A stretch of 64,000 bases of DNA from Candidatus Pacearchaeota archaeon. GTDB lineage: Bacteria > Patescibacteriota > Minisyncoccia > Minisyncoccales > Minisyncoccaceae. The DNA lies in the NCBI GenBank assembly GCA_035404185.1, contig DAONGN010000001.1, positions 186,001 to 250,000 on the forward strand, given 5' to 3'. The notes under the pieces are model-generated. The model was not told where the DNA came from and made no database searches. It saw only the letters and a program-made list of their open reading frames with translations. The position numbers and the translations under genes are program-made. Within the stretch, counting starts at the first letter, position 1. Every line of letters begins with the position of its first letter. This document shows, piece after piece, positions 36,570 to 43,520 of this stretch.

Positions 36570-36594
36570 ATCGGCTTGTAAGGCCGGTTTTTTT
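36570..36594 (+). terminator. Terminator after the hydrolase gene
   Basis: Stem ATCGGC (36570-36575)/GCCGGT (36583-36588) followed by seven Ts. Confidence 0.88.
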
Positions 36595-36610
36595 ATATTA
36601 GAATAAGGGT

Positions 36611-37621
36611 ATGAGTTTTTCAATTAAACAAAAAGTGTTGTTTGGATTTTCCTTGATTTTAGGATTGATTATTTTTATTCAGCTGGGAAAAGTTATTGGC
36701 TGGGAAGAGATAGGAGAGGCTTTTTCTGTTTTTACTGGTTGGCAGGGTTTGGTAATTATATTCCTTTCTTTTTTGATTGCGGCTATTGGCAATTGGAGAT
36801 GGCAGGAGATATTAAAAGATTCAGGAACCAAGGTTTCATTTTTTACTCTTTTTAAAATCTATCTTGGAGGATATTCTATGATGTATCTTATGCCAATCTT
36901 GATCTGGGGCGGAGAGGCTTTTAGAGTTTATGGATTAACTAAAGAAAAAGATATTTCTTGGAAAAAAACATTTGCTTCTGTAATTATTGAAAGAATACTT
37001 GAATGGACAGCTAATATTCTGATTATCTTTTTGGGGTTAGCCTTCTTTTTGTATAATGTTTATCTTCCTCCTCAAAAATTAGTAATAATATTTGGAGCGT
37101 CTCTTACTTTCTTTGTTTTCTGTATTTCTTATTTTTATATCAAAGCATTAGGAAAGAAAAGTATTATTCGTGATATTGTGAAGAGATTCTGGAAGAAAGA
37201 GGTAAGTGATGATAATGGTTTTATCTCTGTTGAAAACGATGTTTTTAAATATTTTCAATGGGGAAAAAGTTTTAATAAAGGAGTAGCACTTTCAATATTA
37301 AGAGCTCTTGTAATGCAATTAAGAGTTTGGATATTAATAATATTCTTGGGTCATACGATAGGATTCTTTCCATCTTTATCAATTTTAGGATTTTCATATT
37401 TATCATCAATGATTCCAATTCCAACCTCACTTGGTTCGCACGAAGCAATTCAATATTATGCTTTTACATCTTTAGGGTTATTAGCTTCAACGGCAACGGT
37501 TTTTACATTGATTATAAGAGCAGCTGAAGTAATTGTTTCTAGTATCGGAATGATGTTCCTTTTGAGGACTGGATTTAAATTAGCAGAGAGTAAGATTTTT
37601 AATTATGACAAAAGTAAATAA
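36611..37621 (+). CDS. LPG-synthase-like transmembrane protein (flippase domain family)
   Basis: Integral membrane protein with about eight helices, of the lysylphosphatidylglycerol synthase transmembrane (UPF0104) family, often involved in lipid or glycan transport. Signs: GWEEIGEAFSVFTGWQGLVIIFLSFLIAAIGNWRWQEIL, the YLGGYSMMYLMPILIWGGEAFRVYGL segment typical of the family (GGEAxR), SVIIERILEWTANIL (ER motif), and LGSHEAIQYYAFTSLGL near the C-terminus (GxxE). No soluble synthase domain is attached. The gene starts an operon whose members overlap (MFS half, PolX, nucleotidyltransferase, thiolase). Substrate unknown. Confidence 0.85.
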   Translation: MSFSIKQKVLFGFSLILGLIIFIQLGKVIGWEEIGEAFSVFTGWQGLVIIFLSFLIAAIGNWRWQEILKDSGTKVSFFTLFKIYLGGYSMMYLMPILIWGGEAFRVYGLTKEKDISWKKTFASVIIERILEWTANILIIFLGLAFFLYNVYLPPQKLVIIFGASLTFFVFCISYFYIKALGKKSIIRDIVKRFWKKEVSDDNGFISVENDVFKYFQWGKSFNKGVALSILRALVMQLRVWILIIFLGHTIGFFPSLSILGFSYLSSMIPIPTSLGSHEAIQYYAFTSLGLLASTATVFTLIIRAAEVIVSSIGMMFLLRTGFKLAESKIFNYDKSK

Positions 37622-38237
37622 AATAGTTAAGTATCTAATATTAGCAGATATAGCTTTTTGGACAGGGTGGGGATTAGTGAGTCCGGTTTTTGCTATTTTC
37701 ATTGTCGAAAAAATTCAAGGAGGGACAGCTTTGGTTGTTGGTACAGCTACTGCTGTTTATTGGTTTTTTAGATCTTTACTGGTTCTTCCTTCAGGAAGAT
37801 TATTAGATAAGTATGCGGGAGAAAAAGATGATTATCTTTTTCTTGTTGCTGGAAATTTTATCTCCACTCTCGTTTTATTTGGATACATTTTTGCTATTTA
37901 TCCTTGGCACATATATGTTCTCCAAGCTTTTTATGGTATTGGAATAGCAATGGGTTTGTCTGGTTGGCGAGCAATATTTACAAGAAATATTGATAAAGGC
38001 AAAGAAGCTAGCGAGTGGGCATTAGACGATACATCGTTAAGTCTTGGAACAGCAGCAGCTGGAATTATCACTGGGGTATTGGTTACAAAGATGGGATATA
38101 CTATCACTTTTGGTATCGCTGGATTTTTAGGAATTTTAAGTGTATTATTGCTTCTTTGTCTAAGAAAAGAAATTGAGGGAGTTTTTAATAGAAGATTTCA
38201 CTCTAACTTGAAAGATATTTTTAGAGATAAACAATGA
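37605..38237 (+). CDS. Half-size MFS-like membrane protein
   Basis: A 210-residue protein with six predicted helices that matches the N-terminal half of a major facilitator protein: WGLVSPVFAIFIVEKIQGG, the loop 2-3 motif GRLLDKYAGEKDD (MFS has GxLaDrxGrR), YGIGIAMGLSGWRAIFTRNID and TAAAGIITGVLVTKMGYTITF in helix 5. Full MFS transporters have 12 helices; the gene ends cleanly and the next begins in a 4-base overlap, so this is not a frameshift. It may dimerise or work in another way. Overlaps the preceding gene by 17 bases. Confidence 0.8.
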   Translation: MTKVNKIVKYLILADIAFWTGWGLVSPVFAIFIVEKIQGGTALVVGTATAVYWFFRSLLVLPSGRLLDKYAGEKDDYLFLVAGNFISTLVLFGYIFAIYPWHIYVLQAFYGIGIAMGLSGWRAIFTRNIDKGKEASEWALDDTSLSLGTAAAGIITGVLVTKMGYTITFGIAGFLGILSVLLLLCLRKEIEGVFNRRFHSNLKDIFRDKQ

Positions 38238-39967
38238 AAAATCAAGAGGTGGCTCAAATTTTATTTGAAATAGGAGAATTCCTTGAATTGCAAGAAATTC
38301 CCTTTAAGCCTCAAGCCTATCAACAAGCAGCAATTGCGATTGATAATATGGAAGAGGATATTTTGGATTTGTATAAGAAAGAGGGGATTAAAGGGTTAGA
38401 AAAGATTCCAGGGGTAGGAAAAAGTATTGCTGAAAAGATTGAAGAATTTTTGAAGACAGGTAAGGTTAAATATCTTAAGGAAATAAAGAAAGCATCTCCG
38501 ATTGACTTAGAGGAATTAACTAAAGTTGAGGGATTGGGGGTGAAAAGAATAAAAAAGCTTTGGAAAGAGTTGGGAGTTAGAAATCTAAAAGATTTAGAAA
38601 AAGCACTAGACGATCACAAGATTGCTCCTTTATTTGGTTTTGGAGAGAAGATGGAACAAAATATTCTAGAATCAATTCAATTCTTAAAACAGGGAAGAGG
38701 CAGATTTCTTTTACGAGAAATTATCCCTGAAGTGGAACGTATTTTGGAAAAGTTTAAGAAAATTAATGGTGTTGTTAATTTATCAGTTGCTGGTTCAACA
38801 CGAAGGAGAAAAGAGACGATTGGTGATGTAGATTTTTTAGTAGCTATTAAAGATACAACTGATAAATATTTAGTGGAGAAGATAATGAATACTTTTGTTT
38901 CGATGGATGAAGTTATTAAAGTTGTAGGCAAAGGAGAAACTAAATCTTCTATTAGAACCAAAAATGGATTAAGTATGGATTTAAGATTGGTAAGTGAAGG
39001 TTCTTTTGGAGCGGCAATGCAATATTTTACTGGTTCAAAAGATCATAATATTGCTTTGCGTCGCATTGCTATAAAGCAAGGATATAAGCTAAATGAGTAT
39101 GGATTATTTAGAAACGAAAGAAAGATAAAAGGAGAAATAGAAGAGGAGATATATGAAAAACTAGGGATGGATTGGATCCCTCCCGAAATGAGAGAGAATC
39201 AAGGAGAAATAGAGTTGGCTACTGAAAAGAAATTACCCAAGTTAATTGAATTAAAAGATATTAAGGGTGATTTTCATTGCCATACTTCTTGGGATGGAGG
39301 AGAACATTCAATTAAAGAAATGGCAGAGAAAGCAATTAGTTTGGGTTATGAGTATATAGGAATTGCTGATCATACTCAATCATTAAAGATTGAAAATGGT
39401 CTTAATGAAAAAAGACTTCTTGAGCAAAGAAAAGAAATCGATTTATTGAATAAGTCTTTTATTGAAAAAGGAATTGATTTTAAAATACTACAAGGCTCAG
39501 AAGTAGATATTTTAAAAGACGGCAGCTTAGATATTAATGATAAAACATTACAAATATTAGACTATGTTTCTGTTAGTATTCATTCTAATTTTAAAATGGG
39601 AAAAAGAGAGATGACGAAAAGAATAATTAAAGCGATTGAGCATCCACTAGTTAAAATATTAAATCATCCAACGGGAATGATTTTAGGAAGGAGAGGAGAG
39701 TATGAAGTAGATATCGATGAAGTATTAAAAGCAGCTCAAAAAAATAATGTTGCATTAGAGATGAATTCATATCGTTCAGATATAGGATATCAAACAGCAA
39801 GATTAGCAAAAGAGATGGGAATTAAATTAACAATTGGTAGCGATGCTCACAATAAGAAAGAATTAGTTGATATGCAATTTGGAGTTTATCAGGCCAGAAG
39901 AGGATGGCTAGAAAAGGGAGATGTTCTTAATGCTTTAACATTGGATAAATTAAGCCTTAAAAAATGA
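38234..39967 (+). CDS. polX: DNA polymerase X with PHP domain
   Basis: Family X polymerase for gap-filling repair, with a C-terminal PHP 3'-5' exonuclease/phosphoesterase domain. Helix-hairpin-helix parts lie at the N-terminus (EKIPGVGKSIAEKIEEFL, TKVEGLGVKRIKKLWKELG). The nucleotidyltransferase site is SVAGSTRRRKETIGDVDFLVA with the catalytic Asp pair, and MDLRLVSEGSFGAAMQYFTGS the third Asp. The PHP domain has DFHCHTSWDGG, IGIADHTQ, LQGSEVDIL, LNHPTGMILGRR and TIGSDAHNK. The 577-residue length is normal for bacterial PolX. Overlaps both neighbours by 4 bases. Confidence 0.95.
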   Translation: MKNQEVAQILFEIGEFLELQEIPFKPQAYQQAAIAIDNMEEDILDLYKKEGIKGLEKIPGVGKSIAEKIEEFLKTGKVKYLKEIKKASPIDLEELTKVEGLGVKRIKKLWKELGVRNLKDLEKALDDHKIAPLFGFGEKMEQNILESIQFLKQGRGRFLLREIIPEVERILEKFKKINGVVNLSVAGSTRRRKETIGDVDFLVAIKDTTDKYLVEKIMNTFVSMDEVIKVVGKGETKSSIRTKNGLSMDLRLVSEGSFGAAMQYFTGSKDHNIALRRIAIKQGYKLNEYGLFRNERKIKGEIEEEIYEKLGMDWIPPEMRENQGEIELATEKKLPKLIELKDIKGDFHCHTSWDGGEHSIKEMAEKAISLGYEYIGIADHTQSLKIENGLNEKRLLEQRKEIDLLNKSFIEKGIDFKILQGSEVDILKDGSLDINDKTLQILDYVSVSIHSNFKMGKREMTKRIIKAIEHPLVKILNHPTGMILGRRGEYEVDIDEVLKAAQKNNVALEMNSYRSDIGYQTARLAKEMGIKLTIGSDAHNKKELVDMQFGVYQARRGWLEKGDVLNALTLDKLSLKK

Positions 39968-40389
39968 ATAAAAATCAAGAATTATTTCAAAGAGTTAAAG
40001 ATTTAGGATTGCCTGATGGTGAATACGCTATTTTTGGTAGTGGCCCTATGGGGATTAGGAATATAAGGGAAATGCACGATGTAGATATTATTGTTTCAGA
40101 AAGAGTATATAATGAATATGTAGGCAAGTCAGGATGGAAGATAAAGAATATCTATGAAAACAATGGTTGTTTTAAAGGGCTGAATAATGATGTTCTTGAA
40201 ATAGAAATGTGGAAGGACTGGTATACTGATTGGGATGTTAACAAATTAATTAAAGAAGCTGAAGTTATTGATGGGTTGTCTTTTGTAAAGTTAGAATATT
40301 TAATTAAGTGGAAAAACTTTTTTGGAAGAGATAAGGACTTAAAAGATGTTGAGCTGATAGAAAAGTTTAAAAAATATGAAAAAATATAA
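39964..40389 (+). CDS. Nucleotidyltransferase-fold protein
   Basis: A 141-residue protein with a minimal nucleotidyltransferase signature: AIFGSGPMGIRNIREMHDVDIIVSERVYNEY (GS near the start of the site, then DVD). It resembles small NTase-like proteins related to AbiEii or MNT antitoxins, but no matching HEPN partner lies next to it. The third Asp may be in VLEIEMWKDW. Coupled by 4-base overlap to polX and by 14 bases to the PP-loop protein. Function uncertain. Confidence 0.6.
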   Translation: MNKNQELFQRVKDLGLPDGEYAIFGSGPMGIRNIREMHDVDIIVSERVYNEYVGKSGWKIKNIYENNGCFKGLNNDVLEIEMWKDWYTDWDVNKLIKEAEVIDGLSFVKLEYLIKWKNFFGRDKDLKDVELIEKFKKYEKI

Positions 40390-41308
40390 ATGTTTGGTTT
40401 TAATGTCGGGAGGACTTGATTCAATGCTCTCGGCTAAAATATTAAAAGAAGAAGGATTAGAAGTTACGCCTCTCTGTTTTGAGAGCTTCTTTTTTTCTTG
40501 TGTTGCAGCTAAAAAAGCAGCTAAACAGATTGGATTAAAATTAAGAGTTGAAGATTTTAGTCGTGAACATTTGAAAGTAATTAAATCTCCTAAACACGGA
40601 AGAGGTTCGGGAATTAATCCTTGTATCGATTGTCATTTATTAATGATTAAAACTGCTGGAAAGATTATGAAAAAAGAAGGCTATGATTTTATAGTCACAG
40701 GCGAAGTTTTAGGACAAAGGCCAATGTCTCAGAATATTAATTCTCTTAATTTAATTGAAAAAGAATCAGGATTAAAAGGATTAATTGTTCGTCCTTTATC
40801 AGTTAAAGTTCTACCTCCTACAATTCCGGAAAAATTAGGAATAATTAAAAGAGACCATTTCTATGATATTTCGGGAAGGGGAAGAGGGAGACAGATTGAA
40901 TTAGCGAAAAAGTTTAAAATTAAAGAATATCCTAGTCCAGCAGGAGGTTGTATCCTAACTGATCCTAACTATTCTAAAAAGCTATTCGAATTATTTAAAA
41001 GAGTTCCTAAATTTACTGGGAATGATGCAGAAGTAATTAAATTTGGTCGAGTTTTTTGGAATAAAGATTTATTAGTGGTTGTTGCTCGAGACGCTAAAGA
41101 GTGTATTAAATTAACCAATATAAGAAAAAGAGGGGATGTAGTATTAGAACCTCACAATTTTTCTGGTCCAACTGTATTAGTTCGTAAATACAAAAAATCA
41201 CCTCAAGAAGAGATGATTGATTGTGGGATTGATTATGTTTATCAATATTCTAAGAATATTCCCGATGATTTTATTTTGAAACTTTTACCTTCTCCAAAAC
41301 CTTTATAA
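40376..41308 (+). CDS. PP-loop tRNA thiolase-like protein (MnmA/ThiI-related)
   Basis: ATP-PPase enzyme probably inserting sulfur into tRNA uridine. PP-loop MSGGLDSMLSAKIL at residues 10-23, then the catalytic-type cysteines in GINPCIDCHLLM and AGGCILTDPNYSKKLF, the spacing seen in MnmA-like thiolases. DFIVTGEVLGQRPMSQN is the target-binding loop. The C-terminal domain (KFGRVFWNKDLLVVVARDAKEC ... FSGPTVLVRKY) is a small beta-rich extension as found in a subgroup usually labelled thiouridylase-like. If it acts on U34 it would combine with the Elp3/Trm9 pair to give mcm5s2U; an s4U8 or other site is equally possible. Its end overlaps the convergent rplT by 38 bases. Confidence 0.75.
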   Translation: MKKYKCLVLMSGGLDSMLSAKILKEEGLEVTPLCFESFFFSCVAAKKAAKQIGLKLRVEDFSREHLKVIKSPKHGRGSGINPCIDCHLLMIKTAGKIMKKEGYDFIVTGEVLGQRPMSQNINSLNLIEKESGLKGLIVRPLSVKVLPPTIPEKLGIIKRDHFYDISGRGRGRQIELAKKFKIKEYPSPAGGCILTDPNYSKKLFELFKRVPKFTGNDAEVIKFGRVFWNKDLLVVVARDAKECIKLTNIRKRGDVVLEPHNFSGPTVLVRKYKKSPQEEMIDCGIDYVYQYSKNIPDDFILKLLPSPKPL

Positions 41309-41624
41309 AGATTTCTGGATTTTCTTCGGCTAATTGAGACAATATCTTTCTATCTAATTCAATGTTGCATTTCTTTAAAGCGGGAATGAATTTACTGTAA
41401 GTCATTCCGTTTTCTCTTAATGCAGCATTCATTTTAACGATCCATAATGATCTTTTGTCTCTCTTTTTTACCTTTCTGTCTCTGTAAGCATATGACCATG
41501 CTTTCATTAAGGCCTGCTTAGCAGCGATGAATTTAGATTTTCTGCTCCATTTGTAACCTTTAGCCGCTTTAATAACTTTCTTTCTTCTTTTGTGGGCGGC
41601 AACACCCCTCTTTACTCTTACCAT
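41271..41624 (-). CDS. rplT: 50S ribosomal protein L20
   Basis: Large-subunit assembly protein. The 117 residues start MVRVKRGVAAHKRRKKVIKAAKGYKWSRKSKF and contain YAYRDRKVKKRDKRSLWIVKMNAALRENGMTYSKFIPALKKCNIELDRKILSQLA, which is L20 throughout. It is the last gene of infC-rpmI-rplT, an operon usually repressed by L20 itself. Its 3' end overlaps the convergent thiolase-like gene by 38 bases. Confidence 0.97.
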   Translation of the reverse strand: MVRVKRGVAAHKRRKKVIKAAKGYKWSRKSKFIAAKQALMKAWSYAYRDRKVKKRDKRSLWIVKMNAALRENGMTYSKFIPALKKCNIELDRKILSQLAEENPEIFIKVLEKVKVSK

Positions 41625-41628
41625 ATGT

Positions 41629-41820
41629 TTATTTTCCTAATATTTTTCTAATAATCTTAGCTTCTGACGGAGACATTTCTACCATTTTCTTCAAAGATCT
41701 TTTCTTTTGAGAAGACTTCTTTGATAAAAGGTGGTCTTGTCCGACTGCTCTCCTCATGACCTTTCCTGATTTTGTTATTTTAAATCTTTTGACTAAAGAT
41801 TTTCTTGTTTTTGCTTTCAT
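41629..41820 (-). CDS. rpmI: 50S ribosomal protein L35
   Basis: A 63-residue basic protein: MKAKTRKSLVKRFKITKSGKVMRRAVGQDHLLSKKSSQKKRSL follows the L35 consensus (KTKKAAAKRFKxTGxGKvkR... HxxxKKSxKRkR). Lies 1 base after infC and 4 bases before rplT. Confidence 0.96.
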   Translation of the reverse strand: MKAKTRKSLVKRFKITKSGKVMRRAVGQDHLLSKKSSQKKRSLKKMVEMSPSEAKIIRKILGK

Positions 41821-41821
41821 G

Positions 41822-42331
41822 TTATTTTTTTGAAATAATCATTGATAATCCTTTCGGTTCTTTTTTTAACTCTCTATCAATCTTTATTTCTAATTTAGTT
41901 TTTAATATTTCTATAAATTTATTCACCCTTTGAATTCCGAAGTCGGCTAATGATTTTTCTCTTCCTCTTAAACGTAATTCGATGTTTATTTTATCTCCTT
42001 TGTTTAAGAATTTTTCAGCAGCGTTAACTCTGGTTAGGATATCATTATCAGAAATATTGAAAGTCAGTCTGATATTCTTTGTTTCTGATTGTTTGCTGCC
42101 GGCAAGATTTTTTCTCTCTTTTTTCTGGAGTGAATAGAGATATTTGCCGTAATCTCCTAGCTTACAGATAGGGGGGCTAACCTTATCAGTAACCATAATG
42201 AGATCAATGCCTTTTTCTCGAGCGATTTCCAATGCCTGAGGCAAAGTAAAAACGCCCAATTGTTGGCCGTCTTCTGCGACTAGCCTCACTTCATTAACTT
42301 TTATTTGATTGTTGTATAATGGTTTGTTCAT
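41822..42331 (-). CDS. infC: Translation initiation factor IF-3
   Basis: Fidelity factor for start-codon selection on the 30S subunit. N-domain: NNQIKVNEVRLVAEDGQQLGVFTLPQALEIAREKGIDLIMV, PPICKLGDYGKYLYSLQKKER; C-domain: NIRLTFNISDNDILTRVNAAEKFLNKGDKINIELRLRGREKSLADFGI. The frame is open to 42367, but that would lie inside the tmRNA gene; the ATG at 42331 (MNKPLYNNQIKV) is chosen, giving 169 residues. It lies only 4-6 bases after the 3' end of the tmRNA, so there is no room for a Shine-Dalgarno sequence outside the tmRNA acceptor stem. Confidence 0.95.
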   Translation of the reverse strand: MNKPLYNNQIKVNEVRLVAEDGQQLGVFTLPQALEIAREKGIDLIMVTDKVSPPICKLGDYGKYLYSLQKKERKNLAGSKQSETKNIRLTFNISDNDILTRVNAAEKFLNKGDKINIELRLRGREKSLADFGIQRVNKFIEILKTKLEIKIDRELKKEPKGLSMIISKK

Positions 42332-42334
42332 TAT

Positions 42335-42686
42335 TGTGGAGGTGGCGAGTAATGAGCTCGCGTCCAAATATTATCCGATAATAACTCTACAAGCGTATTC
42401 CAATCTATTTTACAAGAATAAAGCTTAAGACTGGAAAGAATGCTTTAGACTCGAATCCTTGTTTTTTAAGTAATACATCTTGGATTAGGAATGTACTACC
42501 GGCCTCGCGATTTTAATGCCCTTTACTGCCCAGCGAGAATCGGCAGGAGGACACGCACTAAGCGTATGCTAATGCGGGTTGTTCAAATAAGTTGGCACTT
42601 GATTTGAGTTCTCTAAGTTTTACGAGATTTGAGAATACTCGGCTTGCATATTATTTTCAAACACTTGTCGAAGCGAATTCACCCCC
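42335..42686 (-). ncRNA. ssrA: Transfer-messenger RNA (tmRNA)
   Basis: Rescues stalled ribosomes with SmpB. On the minus strand the 5' end GGGGGTG (42686-42680) pairs with CACCTCC (42344-42338), a seven-pair acceptor stem with one G-U. The 5' part has TTCGAC, and the 3' part GGACGCGAG...CTCGC is the T stem. CCA is not encoded (A then CAA). The tag frame ends in codons for Pro-Ala-Leu-Ala-Tyr-Ala and TAG (42560-42558), within a hairpin ACGC...GCGT; the tag probably begins at GAA (42611-42609), giving ELKSSANLFEQPALAYA. The T loop CTCATTA departs from the usual TTCRANN. The smpB gene lies directly upstream and overlaps its 5' end by 8 bases. Confidence 0.93.
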
Positions 42687-43140
42687 TTACATTTAACTCA
42701 TTTCTTATCTTTCTATCAATTTCTCTTTTCTTGATAGATTCTCTTTTGTCAAACTTCTTTTTGCCTTTGGCTAAGCCAAATTCAAGTTTTATTTTGTGTT
42801 TCTTAGTATAAACCGAAATAGGCACTAAAGTCAAGCCCTTTTCTGTTGATTTTTGAAGCAAATATTCTATTTCTTCCTTGTTTAAAAGTAGTTTTCTATC
42901 TCTTCTTGGATCGTAGCCTTTATCAGCGTTTTCCGGTTGATAAGGAGGAATATTACCTCCAATCCAGAAAGCCTCGGCTAAACCGTTCTTATCGCGTTTA
43001 ATGAGGATATAGGTGCCTGAGAGACTGGTGCTTCTTGTTCTTAAACCCTTAACTTCTTGTCCATTCAATACTAAGCCGGCTTCGAACTTTTCGAGGATTT
43101 CATAATCAAAATATGCTTTTTTGTTTTCGGCTATACTCAT
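42679..43140 (-). CDS. smpB: SsrA-binding protein SmpB
   Basis: Carries tmRNA into stalled ribosomes. The 153-residue protein has the OB-fold hallmarks AYFDYEILEKFEAGLVLNGQEVKGLRTRSTSLSGTYILIK, YDPRRDRKLLLNKEEIEYL, GLTLVPISVYTKKHKIKLEFGLAKGKKKFDKRESIKKRE (the C-terminal tail that reads the empty mRNA channel). The stop TGA (42681-42679) lies inside the first bases of tmRNA: the GGGGGTGA start of tmRNA encodes the last Gly codon and stop. Confidence 0.96.
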   Translation of the reverse strand: MSIAENKKAYFDYEILEKFEAGLVLNGQEVKGLRTRSTSLSGTYILIKRDKNGLAEAFWIGGNIPPYQPENADKGYDPRRDRKLLLNKEEIEYLLQKSTEKGLTLVPISVYTKKHKIKLEFGLAKGKKKFDKRESIKKREIDRKIRNELNVRG

Positions 43141-43189
43141 ATCTTTATATTATCTGATTTTTATGGATATTGAAAGGAAAGTAACAAAT

Positions 43190-43238
43190 AAAAAAAAGAA
43201 CGGGGTAATATTTATTGCTTTAAATAACATATTACCCC
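43190..43238 (-). terminator. Terminator of the small membrane protein gene
   Basis: Minus strand GGGGTAATAT (43238-43229) pairs with ATATTACCCC (43211-43202), a perfect 10-bp stem with a longer loop, followed by GTTCTTTTTTTT. The stem starts in the last codons of the gene. Confidence 0.85.
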
Positions 43239-43438
43239 CTAAAGATTTGCGAATATAGTGTGTATACATAAAGGATATCGCAAATTAACACGATTATCCC
43301 TGCAAAAAATACACCACATCCCATAATCTTTTTCACCTTACTCTTCATCATCATTCCTGTTGTAAGAATGATGCTTCCAGAGACGATAAGCACGATGCTT
43401 ATGATCCCGACGATCAATGTTGTTTCAGCTCCTGTCAA
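43232..43438 (-). CDS. Small two-helix membrane protein
   Basis: A 68-residue protein with two hydrophobic helices (TTLIVGIISIVLIVSGSIILTTG and IMGCGVFFAGIIVLICDILYVY) joined by a basic loop MMMKSKVKKI. It starts with TTG at 43438, preceded by GTGAGGAAC, one of very few clear Shine-Dalgarno sequences in this window. A TTGACA-17-CATACT promoter and a perfect terminator make it an independent unit. Base composition is less AT-rich than neighbours (codons such as GGG, GCG-like runs around CGATCAATG). I do not recognise the family; it could be a small toxin-like, stress or phage-derived membrane peptide. No homologue is claimed. Confidence 0.6.
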   Translation of the reverse strand: MTGAETTLIVGIISIVLIVSGSIILTTGMMMKSKVKKIMGCGVFFAGIIVLICDILYVYTLYSQIFRG

Positions 43439-43454
43439 AGTTCCTCACTATATT

Positions 43455-43483
43455 AGTATGCAATAATATATGATAAATGTCAA
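43455..43483 (-). promoter_or_regulatory. Promoter of the small membrane protein gene
   Basis: Minus strand TTGACA (43483-43478), 17 bases, CATACT (43460-43455). Predicted start about 43448, giving a 10-base leader that contains GAGG four bases before the TTG start. Confidence 0.65.
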
Positions 43484-43520
43484 GAGTTACTAATTCACAG
43501 ATATCTGGTAAAGTATATGC

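Noticed and set aside
42332..42367. infC starting at 42367
   Set aside because: These codons are the tmRNA 3' end; the IF3 family start matches the ATG at 42331.
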